DNA of 64,000 bases from Massilia sp. BJB1822 (GTDB lineage Bacteria; Pseudomonadota; Gammaproteobacteria; Burkholderiales; Burkholderiaceae_D), in NCBI RefSeq assembly GCF_013369485.1, contig NZ_JABWEB010000005.1, forward strand, positions 1 through 64,000, given 5' to 3'. How positions within the stretch are numbered: the stretch's first letter is position 1; every line of letters begins with the position of its first letter. The notes under the pieces are model-generated. The model did no database searches. It was not told the DNA's origin and was given only the letters and a program-made list of their open reading frames with translations. A program made the position numbers and the translations under genes. Shown here one piece after another: positions 1 through 9,511 of this stretch.

Positions 1-984
1 GAACAGGGTGGGGCTGCCGGGGGCAACGCGGATGGCGGTCCAGCCGGGGCTGAGGCTCAGGTGGGCTAGGTTGCCGCGCCAGTGCAGGGCGGTGTCGGCG
101 TTCGGCGCGGAGGCCGTGGCGCTGGCGGATGTGCTGGCGGCGCCGTTCTGGGATGCGGGCGCCTTGGCGGGCTTTTTGGCGCTATCGATCAGCAGCACCT
201 TGCCTTTGAATTTGTCGGCCAGCGCGCGCACTTGCTTGCGCGTTTGCGCGAAGCCATCCTGCTTGCTGGAGAAACCATTCAGCAGCGAGAAGCCTTCTTC
301 CTGGTGCGCGCCGATATCGCCGTCCGACACCAGCACGATGCCATCCAGCTTTTTGCGCTTGGCCTGGGCGAACAGGCGCTGCAGCCAGCTGCGGTTGGCC
401 ACGGTACGGTCTTCGTATTCGCTATTGCGCCCCGCTTCCGTCAGGAAGTGGTTGTTCTTCGCGGGCAGATTGATGGTGGCGAACAGCACATTGCCATATT
501 CCCAGTAGGCGTTTTCGGCATAGCTGCGGAACTGGCTGGAGTTCGACAGGCGGTTCAGCGCGAGTTTTTTCTCGCCCAGCGATTCGTCCTGATCGAAGAA
601 CAGTTCGCGGATGCGGTTCAAGCGTTCGATCGCATTCGAGCGGCCCGCCGAGTTGCGGCAGGCGGTCCAGTCGCTGCCCGCCAGCGACAGCACCAGCGGA
701 CGCGGAGACTTGTCGAGCAGGACGCGGCGCTGGGCGTACAGCTTGTCGCTGCAAGCCTCGCTGGCCGATTTGATGCCAGTCACGAGCAGGAAGGCGGCGC
801 GCTTTTGCTCCGCGTCTTCCAGGGTGCGCTGCAGCTCGGCCTCGTCGGCCTCGCCCTTCAGCACCTGGGCGGCGACGGCGAACTGGAAAGGTTTCTTCGC
901 TGGCGCGGCGGCGGCCGGCGCCAGCGCGAACGCCAGCAGCGCGGCAGCGCTCAAAGGCGGCACGGCGGCGCGCCGCATGCTCAT
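1..984 (-). CDS. Secreted metallophosphoesterase-like protein, 3' end cut by window
   Basis: The frame is open from the ATG at 984 to the window edge (328 codons, no stop), so the C-terminus lies outside. The N-terminus has a basic start and an Ala-rich hydrophobic stretch ending in [10 protein letters not shown], a likely Sec signal peptide. The body resembles secreted calcineurin-like phosphoesterases ([37 protein letters not shown]). Where that family has GDIKSG and GDNEWTDC metal ligands, this protein has TGIKSA and AGSDWTAC, so the metal site looks degraded. The ATG overlaps the mutS stop as ATGA (984-981), implying cotranscription and translational coupling with mutS. Family assignment is from memory of motifs; function is unknown. 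Confidence 0.6.
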   Translation of the reverse strand, partial: MSMRRAAVPPLSAAALLAFALAPAAAAPAKKPFQFAVAAQVLKGEADEAELQRTLEDAEQKRAAFLLVTGIKSASEACSDKLYAQRRVLLDKSPRPLVLSLAGSDWTACRNSAGRSNAIERLNRIRELFFDQDESLGEKKLALNRLSNSSQFRSYAENAYWEYGNVLFATINLPAKNNHFLTEAGRNSEYEDRTVANRSWLQRLFAQAKRKKLDGIVLVSDGDIGAHQEEGFSLLNGFSSKQDGFAQTRKQVRALADKFKGKVLLIDSAKKPAKAPASQNGAASTSASATASAPNADTALHWRGNLAHLSLSPGWTAIRVAPGSPTLF

Positions 985-3680
985 GCCAGCGCGGGTTGCG
1001 CCAGGCGCTTGAGCTGGTAGAGCTGTTCCAGCGCCTCGCGCGGCGACAGGGCGTCCGGATCGAGTTCGTCCAGGGCGCCCAGCAGCTCCTGCAGCGCGGG
1101 ATTGGCTTCGGCCGGCGCGGCGGCGGCTGGCGCCGCCGGCGCTTCCTCGTCGTTGGCGTCGGACGTGGGCGCGGCGAACAGGTCGAGCTGCGGCGTGGCG
1201 TCGAGCGCCTGCGATTCGAGGCGGGCCAGATGCTTGCGCGCCGCCTTGATCACCGGCTGCGGCACGCCCGCCAGCTGGGCCACCTGCAGACCATAGCTTT
1301 GCGAGGCTGGGCCGGCTTGCACCGCGTGCAGGAAGACGATGCTGTCCTTATGCTCCACCGCCGACAGGTGCACGTTTGCCGCCGTCGGATGCGCTTCCGG
1401 CAGCTGGGTCAATTCGAAGTAGTGGGTGGCGAACAGGGTGAAGCTGCGGCTGGCGTCGATCAGGTGGCGCGCGATGGCCCAAGCCAGGGCCAGGCCGTCG
1501 AAGGTCGAGGTGCCGCGGCCGATTTCATCCATCAGCACCAGCGAATGCTCGGTGGCGCCGTTCAGAATGGTGGCCGCCTCGGTCATCTCCACCATGAAGG
1601 TGGAACGGCCGCCGGCCAGGTCGTCGGTGGCGCCGATGCGGGTGAAGATGCGGTCGATCGGGCCGATGGTGGCGCTGGCCGCCGGCACATAGCTGCCGAC
1701 GTAGGCCAAGAGGGTGATCAGCGCAACCTGGCGCATGAAGGTCGATTTACCGCCCATGTTCGGACCGGTGATCAGCAGCAGGCGGCGTTCGTCGAGCAGC
1801 TTGCAGTCGTTGGCGATGAAGCGCTCGATCTGGTTTTCCACGACGGGGTGGCGGCCTTCGACTATATTGATGCAGGACTCGGCCACCAGCTCCGGCGCGC
1901 ACCAGTTGTGGCGCAGCGCATGCTCGGCCAGCGCGGTCAGCGTGTCCAGCTGGGCGATGTTCTGGGCGATGGTCTGCAGCGTGCCGATATGCGGCGCCAG
2001 GTCGGCCAGCAGCTGGTCGTACAGCACCTTTTCGCGCGCCAGGGCGCGGTCCTGCGCCGACAAGGCCTTGTCCTCGAAGGCTTTCAGCTCCGGCGTGATA
2101 TAGCGCTCGGCGTTCTTCAGCGTCTGGCGGCGGCGGTAATCGTCCGGCACCTTGTCAGCCTGGCCGTTGGTGACTTCAATATAGAAGCCGTGCACCTTGT
2201 TGTATTCCACGCGCAGATTGGCGATGCCGGTGCGGGCGCGCTCGCGCGCTTCCAGGTCGATCAGGAACTGGCCTGCGTTTTCCGACAGGCCGCGCAGCTC
2301 GTCCAGCTCCGCATCGAAGCCGCGCGCGATGACGCCGCCGTCGCGCACCATATTTGCCGGCTCTTCCATCACCGCGCTTTGCAGCAGGTCGAGGCAGGCT
2401 TGCGGCGTGTCGATGGCGGCGTGGATATGCGACAGCAGGCTGGCGTCGTTATCGTGGCTCAGGCTGCGCTGCATGGCGTGACGCAGATCCGGCAGCTGGC
2501 GCAGGCCGTCGCGCAGGCTGGCCAGGTCGCGCGGGCGCGCCGTGAGCAGGGCCACGCGGGTGGTGATGCGTTCGATATCCGGCACCTGGGCCAGATGGTG
2601 GGACAGCGAGCCGGTGACATCGTTCTGCATCAGGGCGGCGATGGCGTCGTGACGCGCGCGCGCCACCGATTGCGCGCGGCGCGCATGGTGCAGCCAGTGG
2701 CGCAGCAGGCGCGAACCCATGGGCGTGCGGCAGTGGTCCAGCAGCGAGAACAGGGTCGGCGATTCCTGGCCGCGGATGGTTTCGGTCAGTTCCAGATTGC
2801 GGCGCGTGGCCGAATCGAGGCCGATGAATTCGGATTCGGTTTCGCAAGCGAGGCTGCGCACATGCTGCAAGCCGCGGCCCTGGGTCGATTGCGCATAGCG
2901 CAGCAGCGCGCCGGCCGAACCGAAAGCGGCGCCCAGGCCATCGGCGCCGAAGCCGGTCAGCGTGGCGACGCCAAGCTGGTCGAGCAGGGCCTTGTGGCCG
3001 TGCACCACGTCGAAATGCCAGTCCGGCACGCGGTTGACGTGGCACAGGGAGCTGTCCTCAAACAGCTCGCCATTGTCGCCGCGCAGAATTTCGGCCGGCA
3101 CGATGCGCTCCAGCTCCTGCTGGATGCGTGCAGTGACGGCGCGCTGCTCGCCCGAGAATTCCATCAGGCGCAGCGAGCCGCTGGCCAGCGAGAGCCAGGC
3201 CAGGCCGGCCGTGTACACCTTGCGGTTGGCGATCACGCACATGGCCAGCAGCGGACGCTCGGATTTCTCCGGCAGCAGGTCTGAATCGGTCAAGGTGCCC
3301 GGCGTGACCACGCGCATCACCTTGCGCTCCACCGGACCTTTGCTGGTGGCCGGATCGCCGATCTGTTCGCAGATGGCGCAGGACTCGCCCAGCTTGACCA
3401 GCTTGGCCAGATAGCCGTCCAGCGAATGGAAAGGCACGCCCGCCATCTTGATCGGCACACCGTTCTGCGAGCCGCGCGCCGTCAGCGTGATGCCGAGGAT
3501 GCGCGAAGCCTTTTCCGCGTCGTCGAAGAACAGCTCATAGAAGTCGCCCATGCGGTAGAAGACCAGCATCGTGGGGTGTTCCGCCTTGATGCGCAGATAC
3601 TGCTGCATCATCGGTGTGACTTTTTCGGCAGGGCTGTTTTTGATGGCGGCGGCGTTGATTTCTTTGGGAACGGTGGTCAT
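981..3680 (-). CDS. mutS: DNA mismatch repair protein MutS
   Basis: 899 aa, slightly longer than the usual 850-870. MutS recognises base mismatches and small loops and recruits MutL. The mismatch-reading Phe-x-Glu motif is in GDFYELF (F47-Y48-E49). The ATPase domain has Walker [10 protein letters not shown] at 639-647, Walker [14 protein letters not shown] and the ABC-type signature region after it. A Pro/Ala-rich linker ([18 protein letters not shown]) precedes the C-terminal tetramerisation segment and accounts for the extra length. The ATG at 3680 is 20 codons upstream of the conserved TPMMQQYL block, as expected. The stop overlaps the start of the next gene by ATGA. Confidence 0.98.
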   Translation of the reverse strand: MTTVPKEINAAAIKNSPAEKVTPMMQQYLRIKAEHPTMLVFYRMGDFYELFFDDAEKASRILGITLTARGSQNGVPIKMAGVPFHSLDGYLAKLVKLGESCAICEQIGDPATSKGPVERKVMRVVTPGTLTDSDLLPEKSERPLLAMCVIANRKVYTAGLAWLSLASGSLRLMEFSGEQRAVTARIQQELERIVPAEILRGDNGELFEDSSLCHVNRVPDWHFDVVHGHKALLDQLGVATLTGFGADGLGAAFGSAGALLRYAQSTQGRGLQHVRSLACETESEFIGLDSATRRNLELTETIRGQESPTLFSLLDHCRTPMGSRLLRHWLHHARRAQSVARARHDAIAALMQNDVTGSLSHHLAQVPDIERITTRVALLTARPRDLASLRDGLRQLPDLRHAMQRSLSHDNDASLLSHIHAAIDTPQACLDLLQSAVMEEPANMVRDGGVIARGFDAELDELRGLSENAGQFLIDLEARERARTGIANLRVEYNKVHGFYIEVTNGQADKVPDDYRRRQTLKNAERYITPELKAFEDKALSAQDRALAREKVLYDQLLADLAPHIGTLQTIAQNIAQLDTLTALAEHALRHNWCAPELVAESCINIVEGRHPVVENQIERFIANDCKLLDERRLLLITGPNMGGKSTFMRQVALITLLAYVGSYVPAASATIGPIDRIFTRIGATDDLAGGRSTFMVEMTEAATILNGATEHSLVLMDEIGRGTSTFDGLALAWAIARHLIDASRSFTLFATHYFELTQLPEAHPTAANVHLSAVEHKDSIVFLHAVQAGPASQSYGLQVAQLAGVPQPVIKAARKHLARLESQALDATPQLDLFAAPTSDANDEEAPAAPAAAAPAEANPALQELLGALDELDPDALSPREALEQLYQLKRLAQPALA

Positions 3681-3774
3681 GTCGGTATGTCGGTAGTGCA
3701 GCGCGCGGAGCGCGTCGTAAACCTGACATTTTACCTCTTTTGCAAAATTGTCCGCAGGATGGGATTGACCGTGT

Positions 3775-4092
3775 TTAGCGCAGGTAGGCGGGAAGCCAAA
3801 AAGTCAATGGAGTGATGTGGCCGGTGATGCTGTCATTCGCAGTTTCGAATGCCGCATAAACATGCACCGGCAGGCCAGGCGGCTGGAAGTCTCCCCACAC
3901 CTTTGGCTCGGTAAAAAGGGGACTGCTGTGCCGTTTGCACGAATATGATGACTGGAAGTTTCCTCAATCCATGCCGGTTGCATGTGCAAGACTATCGAGG
4001 AATGCGTCGTGGAGAGGGGCGTCTGCTGCGGCGAACTGGCACAGCTTGACTGCAAAATCGGCTTGCGAAAGGTAGAGCGTGACCGATTCCAT
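3775..4092 (-). pseudogene. Small ORF coupled to the DUF29 gene and interrupted by an in-frame TGA
   Basis: The ATG at 4092-4090 overlaps the DUF29 stop as TGATG, a classic translational-coupling junction. The first segment encodes 42 residues (begins MESVTLYLSQADF, ends HATGMD) and stops at TGA 3966-3964. The same frame stays open for 62 more codons (WGDFQPPGLPVHVYAAFE is included) to a TAA at 3777-3775. A single TGG-to-TGA change would explain the interruption. The region is clearly less GC-rich than mutS. Either the 42-aa peptide is the gene and the rest is chance, or this is a roughly 105-codon gene broken by a nonsense mutation. I do not recognise the family. Confidence 0.35.
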
Positions 4093-4547
4093 CACGGTAG
4101 AAAATCCTCATCCAGCAATTGCTCGGCCACATAGGGCAGGGCGGCTGGAAAAACCACGGAAGGCAAGCCGGTTTCTGTTGCCGCTTTTCTGACGGCTATA
4201 GCATAAGCTTTGTTGGCAAACTGCGCGATTTGCGGCAGCAGGCTTGGGCTGTCCTCCAATATCGTGTGAATTCTTGCGCGTTGTTCGATGATCGTAGAAG
4301 TCCAGCTAGGCGTTTTTCGCTCGGGCTGAAACTGGCATTTCAGCAGATGCTGAATCAAGACCTCCAGCCTGCTTTTCAGAGCGTGACGTTCGTGCCGGGA
4401 CATGCCGTTCAACTCCTCGATCAGGTTCTCGATATCCAGCTGGGCAAACTGGCCGTTGCGTAGCAGCGCGGCCTGGGCGTCAAGCCACAGCGCGAAGTCC
4501 TCCTCGTAGCCGGGCAGGGCGGGTGTTTCGTCTTTGAAATCGAGCAT
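4092..4547 (-). CDS. DUF29 family protein
   Basis: 151 aa. The pattern YEEDFALWLDAQAALLRNGQFAQLDIENLIEEL (given in parts: YEEDFALWLDAQ, LDIENLIEEL), then SRHERHALKSRLEVLIQHLLK, matches the DUF29 family, a helical protein of unknown function common in proteobacteria and cyanobacteria. The frame extends to a GTG at 4562, but GGAGGT lies inside that extension, 7 nt before the ATG at 4547, so 4547 is the better start. It is followed with TGATG overlap by a small interrupted ORF. Function is unknown; a mobile or horizontally acquired origin is possible given the lower GC. Confidence 0.85.
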   Translation of the reverse strand: MLDFKDETPALPGYEEDFALWLDAQAALLRNGQFAQLDIENLIEELNGMSRHERHALKSRLEVLIQHLLKCQFQPERKTPSWTSTIIEQRARIHTILEDSPSLLPQIAQFANKAYAIAVRKAATETGLPSVVFPAALPYVAEQLLDEDFLP

Positions 4548-4629
4548 GATCGGCACCTCCACTCATCACGTTAGCGGTGCAGACGGGGATGTCCAGAGGA
4601 ATACGGCGGGCTTATGTGGAATATCAGCG

Positions 4630-5373
4630 TTATTCGTATTTGCTGAGGATGCGCTGCCAGGCCGGATCGTCCTTGAGCTTGCGGATCACGGGCGCCAGGC
4701 GCTCGTAGACATCGGCCTGACCCTGCGGCACGAGGAAGCGGCGTTCGGTTTGCCGCCCGGGCAGATTGAATAGCGTGAAGCGGCTTTCGGCGTTGTGGCT
4801 CTTCAGGTAGTAGCGCGCCACCGATTCCGAGACGGCGACGCAGTCGATGCGGTCCAGGCGCAGCTTTTCCAGATTGATTTCTTCGCTCAGGGCGTCGGCG
4901 CGGTGCAGGCCTTCGCGGCGTATCCAGTCGTCGAGGCCGGGATAGACGTAGCCCAGCGTCAGGCCGATGGTCTTGCCGTACAGGGCGCCGGCCACGGCCG
5001 GGTTGATGGGGTGTTCGCGGCGCGACACCAGCACGAAGCGGTCGATGGCGAAGGGCGCGGTCCACAGGTATTTGCGCTGCTCCTCGTCATTGAGCCAGGC
5101 CGGCATCATGCCGATGACGATACCGTCGAGCTTGCCGTTTTCCAGCCGCATCTGCAGGCGCTTGCGCGGCAGGTAGTTGAGGCGGAAGCTGAGGTCGCCA
5201 AGCTGCTGGCGGTTGAGATAGTCGATCAGGTCGGGATACAGCCCGTGACTGCCGCCGCCGCTGAGGAGGGGCGCGAAATTGGCGCTGGTGTAGACATTGA
5301 CGACCTCGGCTCGCGCCAGCGGGGCCGTGAGCACGGCACAAAGCAGCGTCAGGACAGACAGGACTTGTCTCAT
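4630..5373 (-). CDS. Periplasmic solute-binding protein (SBP_bac_3 type)
   Basis: 247 aa from the ATG at 5373. The signal peptide is MRQVLSVLTLLCAVLTAPLARA. The mature protein (VVNVYTSANFAPLLSGG, then NGKLDGIVIGMMPAW, DRFVLVSRREHP, GKTIGLTLGYVYPGL, DRIDCVAVSESVARYYLK) has the order of elements of the family-3 extracellular solute-binding fold used by amino-acid ABC transporters. No permease or ATPase gene is adjacent, so it could be a stand-alone sensor or binding protein; ligand unknown. A longer in-frame start at 5466 would put 31 non-signal residues first and is rejected. It diverges from the chemoreceptor gene at 5586, which hints at, but does not prove, a chemotaxis link. Confidence 0.8.
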   Translation of the reverse strand: MRQVLSVLTLLCAVLTAPLARAEVVNVYTSANFAPLLSGGGSHGLYPDLIDYLNRQQLGDLSFRLNYLPRKRLQMRLENGKLDGIVIGMMPAWLNDEEQRKYLWTAPFAIDRFVLVSRREHPINPAVAGALYGKTIGLTLGYVYPGLDDWIRREGLHRADALSEEINLEKLRLDRIDCVAVSESVARYYLKSHNAESRFTLFNLPGRQTERRFLVPQGQADVYERLAPVIRKLKDDPAWQRILSKYE

Positions 5374-5585
5374 AGTGGGCAATATAGCACTGCGGTTTCT
5401 GGCCGGATAGCCAAGCTTTTCGGCCCTACCCAGGGTTCTTGTTTGATAGTTGTTGCAAAGCACCATTAATTCTGCAACAGATTCTCACCAAATGTCACGT
5501 CTTAATAGTAAATCGGCCTATGATGGAAACAAGCCGTATCGCACGGCAATCCAAGTGCTCCCCACGACCGCAGCGAGGTTTCGTC

Positions 5586-7613
5586 ATGAATACCAACTCC
5601 CTTCTGGCCAGGCTCAAGCTCTGGCAAAAGTTCCTGATTCTGAGCGTGATCGCGGTGGTGCTGGCCGCCATTCCCACCTATTTGTATATGAACGAAGCGG
5701 GCAAGGCACTGGCTGCCTATGAAAGCGAGCTCGATGGGTTGCCGGCCGCCGTCAACGGCTTGCGGGTTGTGCAGCTGACGCAACAGCACCGCGGCCTGTC
5801 GGCGCTGGCGCTGGGCGGCATCGCGGCGGCGCAGGAAAAACGCCGCGCCAAACAGGCCGAAGCCGATGCGGCCTACGCCGAACTGGATAAGCTGGTGGCC
5901 TCGCTCAACGACCGCGCCATCAGCGATGCCAAGGATGTCGCCAAGCGCGAATGGGAAGCGCTGCGCAGCGCCGTCAGCGACGGCAAGATCACGGTGCCGC
6001 AAAGCTATGCGGCGCATACGGCCCTGGTGCCCAAGCTGCTGAAGATGAACGACTTGATCGGCGATGCCTTCGGCCTGAGCCTGGACCCGGACAAGGAAGG
6101 CTATCAGCTGATCCAGGCCATGTTCTACCAACTGCCCTATCTGACCGAGGAGCTGGGCAAGACGCGCGCCAAGGGCGCCGGCCTGCTGGCCAAAAAAGAA
6201 GCCGGCATCGAAGACCGCCAGATGCTGTCCGGGATCACGGGCCGCGTCACCGACCGCCTGGACCAGACCGTGACGGCCTTCGGCAAGGCCGCTGCCGCCA
6301 GTCCGGAAATCGGGCGCGAGCTGGGGCCGGCGATGCAGGAGGCGGCCGACATCGCGCGCAAGGCCATCGAGCTGGCACAGGAAAACATCGTCAAGCCCGA
6401 GCAGTTGACGTACTCCGGCGAGGAGTATGTGGCCTTCACCACGCGCGCTATCGATATGCAATTCGCCTTGAATGCAGCGGCGGCCAAGCTGCTCGACAAG
6501 ATGCTGACTGAGAAGATCGCGCGCTTCCACCAGCAGCGCTGGATCATGCTCGGCTCCATGTTCGCGCTGGTGCTGCTGGCGGCCTATATCGCCGTGCTGA
6601 TCGCGCGCTCCATCACGGTGCCGTTGCATTCGGCCATCGGCGTGGCGCAGCAGGTGGCACAGGGCCGGCTTGGCACGCAGTTTGAGGTGGGGCCGGAAAA
6701 CGAGGTGGGTTTGCTGCTGCGCGCCTTGAAGGCCATGAGCGAGAGCTTGCGCGGCATCGTCGGCGAGGTGCGCGGCAGCATCGACAATATCAATGCCGCC
6801 AGCCGCGATATCGCCACCGGCAATGCCGATGTGTCCTCGCGTCTGGAATCGCAGGCCTCCAGCCTGGAAGAAACTGCGTCTTCGATGGAGGAGCTGACTT
6901 CCACCGTCAAGCAGAACGCCGACAATGCGCGCGAGGCGAACGGCCTGGTGGCCACCGCCGCCGGCGTGGCGGAAAAGGGCGGCGAAGTGGTGTCGCAGGT
7001 GGTGCGCACCATGGGCGAAATCAACGAAAGCTCGCGCAAGATCGTCGACATCATCGGCGTCATCGACGGCATCGCCTTCCAGACCAATATCCTGGCCTTG
7101 AACGCAGCGGTGGAAGCGGCGCGCGCCGGCGAGCAGGGACGCGGCTTTGCCGTGGTGGCCTCCGAGGTGCGCAATCTGGCCCAGCGTTCGGCCAGCGCCG
7201 CCAAGGAAATCAAGGATCTGATCGGCCATAGCGTCGAACGCGTGGAGCTGGGCAACAAGCTGGCGGGCGACGCCGGCCGCGCCATGCAGGAGGTGCTGAA
7301 CAGCGTGCATGGCATCACCCGCATCATGGCCGATATCGCCACCGCGTCGCACGAGCAGGGCATGGGCATCGACCAGGTGAACCAGGCCGTCACGCAGATG
7401 GACGACACCACGCAGCAGAACGCGGCCCTGGTCGAACAGACCGCCGCCGCGTCGGCCAGCCTGCAGGAGCAGACGCAGACCTTGGTGAAGGCAATCAGCA
7501 TCTTCACGCTGGGTGAGGAACCGCAGACGGCGTTGATGAAATTGCCGCCGCCAGCGCCGCCGGCGCCGCGCCGCCAAGGCAGTGCGCGCAGCTTGCGCGC
7601 GGCCACAGTATAA
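5586..7613 (+). CDS. Methyl-accepting chemotaxis protein
   Basis: 675 aa. Transmembrane helix 1 is at about 13-34 ([20 protein letters not shown]). A roughly 280-residue periplasmic helical sensor follows, with [16 protein letters not shown] reminiscent of the nitrate/nitrite-sensing (NIT) type. TM2 is near 318-340, then a HAMP domain ([20 protein letters not shown]) and the MCP signalling hairpin with tip [20 protein letters not shown]. No C-terminal CheR-docking pentapeptide is visible. The ATG at 5586, preceded by GCGAGG, is chosen over an upstream frame start because the TM helix then begins normally. It would feed a CheA/CheW array; ligand unknown. Confidence 0.95.
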   Translation: MNTNSLLARLKLWQKFLILSVIAVVLAAIPTYLYMNEAGKALAAYESELDGLPAAVNGLRVVQLTQQHRGLSALALGGIAAAQEKRRAKQAEADAAYAELDKLVASLNDRAISDAKDVAKREWEALRSAVSDGKITVPQSYAAHTALVPKLLKMNDLIGDAFGLSLDPDKEGYQLIQAMFYQLPYLTEELGKTRAKGAGLLAKKEAGIEDRQMLSGITGRVTDRLDQTVTAFGKAAAASPEIGRELGPAMQEAADIARKAIELAQENIVKPEQLTYSGEEYVAFTTRAIDMQFALNAAAAKLLDKMLTEKIARFHQQRWIMLGSMFALVLLAAYIAVLIARSITVPLHSAIGVAQQVAQGRLGTQFEVGPENEVGLLLRALKAMSESLRGIVGEVRGSIDNINAASRDIATGNADVSSRLESQASSLEETASSMEELTSTVKQNADNAREANGLVATAAGVAEKGGEVVSQVVRTMGEINESSRKIVDIIGVIDGIAFQTNILALNAAVEAARAGEQGRGFAVVASEVRNLAQRSASAAKEIKDLIGHSVERVELGNKLAGDAGRAMQEVLNSVHGITRIMADIATASHEQGMGIDQVNQAVTQMDDTTQQNAALVEQTAAASASLQEQTQTLVKAISIFTLGEEPQTALMKLPPPAPPAPRRQGSARSLRAATV

Positions 7614-7614
7614 T
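7609..7614 (+). promoter_or_regulatory. TATAAT -10 element for the HDOD gene
   Basis: A perfect TATAAT overlaps the chemoreceptor stop codon (TAA at 7611-7613) and ends only 6 nt before the HDOD ATG at 7621. Transcription from it would start at or within a base or two of the ATG, giving a leaderless mRNA. No good -35 is evident, so this is tentative. Confidence 0.4.
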
Positions 7615-7620
7615 TTTGGA

Positions 7621-8457
7621 ATGGAGAAGATCAAGGACTTTGCACTCATCGTATCGGAAGCCCAGCGCGGCGAGCTGGTTTTTCCCACCAGCGTCAATGC
7701 GGCGCTATCCCTGCAGCTGACAGTCGCCAATCCCGACTGCCATGATGAAGACGTCATCCGCAAAGTCCTTGCCGAGCCGGTGCTGGCGGCGCGCGCCGTC
7801 GCCCTGGCCAATTCCGCCGTGTTCCGTTCCAATGGCGCCGCCCTGGTCACCAGCGTGCGCGCCGCCGTGCAGCGCCTGGGCTACCGCAATCTGTACACGC
7901 TGGCCGCCGCCATGGTGGTGCGCCAGTTCGGCAGCCGCATCCGCGATCCGCAATTGCGCGCCAAGGCCGAACAATTGTGGAAGTACTCGGCCCATGTGGC
8001 GGCGCTGTCCTATCTGATCGCCAAGCGCATCACCCATGTCGATGCCGACACCGCGCTGTTCGCGGGTATCATGCATGAAGTCGGTGGCTTCTATCTGCTG
8101 TCGCGCGCCGACACCATGCCCGGCCTGCTGGAAGAGCCGGAGGACTGGATGGGCGCCGCGCTGGAAATCGTGGCGCGCGAGCTGATGAAAAAGCTGATGG
8201 TGCCGGAGCCGGTCAGCGCCGCCATCGTCGCCCTGCGCGGTGGCGCGGTCAGCTTCCCGCCGGCCGGCCTGCGCGACACGCTGCTGCTGGCCAAGCATCT
8301 GTGCCCCGTGCTGTCGCCCATGCCCCATTCCGACGACCATGTGCTGCAGCGCACGGCCGCCCTGGCCCAGTACCTGGCCGACTATCCCGCCATCTCCGCC
8401 TTGCTGCAGGAAGCTGCCGGCGACGCCGACGCCATGAGCGCCGCGCTGCTGGTTTAA
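7621..8457 (+). CDS. HDOD domain protein
   Basis: 278 aa. The HDOD fold is a non-catalytic relative of HD phosphohydrolases found in signalling proteins. Visible elements are VIRKVLAEPVLAARAVALANSAVF, SVRAAVQRLGYRNLYTLAAAMV (read in parts), ALFAGIMHEVGGFYLL and LAKHLCPVLS. The HE pair in MHEVGG stands where true HD enzymes have HD. The ATG at 7621 follows TTTTGGA; an earlier in-frame ATG at 7582 lies inside the chemoreceptor gene and is rejected. It follows the chemoreceptor by 7 bp and ends tail-to-tail with the LysR gene, the two stops sharing TTAA at 8454-8457. Likely a regulator linked to motility or second messengers; partner unknown. Confidence 0.85.
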   Translation: MEKIKDFALIVSEAQRGELVFPTSVNAALSLQLTVANPDCHDEDVIRKVLAEPVLAARAVALANSAVFRSNGAALVTSVRAAVQRLGYRNLYTLAAAMVVRQFGSRIRDPQLRAKAEQLWKYSAHVAALSYLIAKRITHVDADTALFAGIMHEVGGFYLLSRADTMPGLLEEPEDWMGAALEIVARELMKKLMVPEPVSAAIVALRGGAVSFPPAGLRDTLLLAKHLCPVLSPMPHSDDHVLQRTAALAQYLADYPAISALLQEAAGDADAMSAALLV

Positions 8458-9425
8458 GCCGCCTTCTCTCCGCCCAGCATGCGCCGGGCTTGTTCCTGCA
8501 GCGCCGTCAGCGCGGGATGCGCGCCCGCGCTGGCCAAACCCAGCCCCACAGCCAGCTCCGCGCCTTCGTCCAGCGCGCGGTAAGCCACGCCCTTGCGCCG
8601 CAGCGCGGCAAAGGAAGCGGGCAACAGGGCGATGCCGCGTCCGGCCGCGATATCGCCCAGCAGCACATGGTGGTCCTGCGGCTCGCGCAGGAAAGCCGGC
8701 GCAAAGCGGTGGCGGCGGAAGACCTTGTGGCAGTGGTCGAAGAATGCCGGCTGGCGCGCGCGCTCGAACCAGAACAGCGGCGTGTCCTGCAAATCACGGA
8801 GCGCCAGGCGGCGCCGCCGCGCCAGCGGATGCGCGCTGGGCAGCGCCGCCAGCATGGGTTGCGGCCCGAGCGGCAGCACGTCCAGCTCATGGCTGCGCGT
8901 GGGCAGGGCGATGACGGCGGCATCCAGGCGGCCGTTGCGCAGGGCCGCCACCAGGCGCGGCGAGGAATCGAAATGCAGGTCGAGCACCGCGCTGGCGGCC
9001 AGGGCGTCGGTGAAGGGGCGGAACAGGCCCGATTCGACCGAGGTGGTCAAGCCCAGGCGCAGGCGGGGCCGGGCCGCAGCCGGTACTGCCTGGCCGGTGC
9101 AGCCAGCAGCCGCAGTCTGCGCTGGATGGCGCCCCGCATCGCGCTGCGCATTGCCGTTGGCCGCTGCGCGCACGGCGTCCTCGGCCCCGTCGAGCAGGCC
9201 GAGGATGTGCTGGGACAAGGGCAGCAGGGCAGCGCCGGCCGGCGTCAGCGCCACGCGCTGGGTGTCGCGCTCGAACAGGCGCGCGCCAAGGCGCTGTTCC
9301 AGCTCGCGCACGGCACGGCTGAGCGGGGGCTGGGTCATGTGAAGCTGGTCGGCCGCCTGGCGGAAACTCAGGCAGGTGGCCACGGCGCAGAAGATCTGCA
9401 GGGAGCGGGTATCGAGCTTTCTCAT
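8454..9425 (-). CDS. LysR family transcriptional regulator
   Basis: 323 aa. The N-terminal winged helix-turn-helix (about 5-62: SLQIFCAVATCLSFRQAADQLH, read in parts, then MTQPPLSRAVRELEQRLG and LFERDTQRVALTPAG) is typical of LysR regulators, followed by a periplasmic-binding-like effector domain (LRLGLTTSVESGLFRPF, LDAAVIALPTRS, GRGIALLPASFA). It is divergently transcribed from an aldo/keto reductase with 86 bp between the starts, the usual arrangement for a LysR regulator controlling its neighbour. The linker near 88-115 is unusually rich in Ala/Gln/Gly. Effector unknown. Confidence 0.95.
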   Translation of the reverse strand: MRKLDTRSLQIFCAVATCLSFRQAADQLHMTQPPLSRAVRELEQRLGARLFERDTQRVALTPAGAALLPLSQHILGLLDGAEDAVRAAANGNAQRDAGRHPAQTAAAGCTGQAVPAAARPRLRLGLTTSVESGLFRPFTDALAASAVLDLHFDSSPRLVAALRNGRLDAAVIALPTRSHELDVLPLGPQPMLAALPSAHPLARRRRLALRDLQDTPLFWFERARQPAFFDHCHKVFRRHRFAPAFLREPQDHHVLLGDIAAGRGIALLPASFAALRRKGVAYRALDEGAELAVGLGLASAGAHPALTALQEQARRMLGGEKAA

Positions 9426-9511
9426 ACCGAAAAGGTATCACGTTTCCGGACATTCCCTGCGCGCCTGCGGCGGTGCACACTGCCTCCACTTTTCAACGCA
9501 TGGAGACAAGC

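Noticed and set aside
996..3284. 762-codon plus-strand open frame opposite mutS, and a similar 782-codon frame opposite the chemoreceptor (5502-7850)
   Set aside because: Both are antisense shadows of well-supported genes with no family resemblance.
3804..4055. 83-codon minus-strand frame in a different register from the interrupted ORF
   Set aside because: Ser/His/Thr-rich composition, no ribosome site. The coupled frame starting at 4092 explains the region better.
5440..5520. Possible FliA (sigma-28) promoter for the chemoreceptor
   Set aside because: TAAA and GCCGTATC elements occur but their spacing is wrong for sigma-28, so no call is made.
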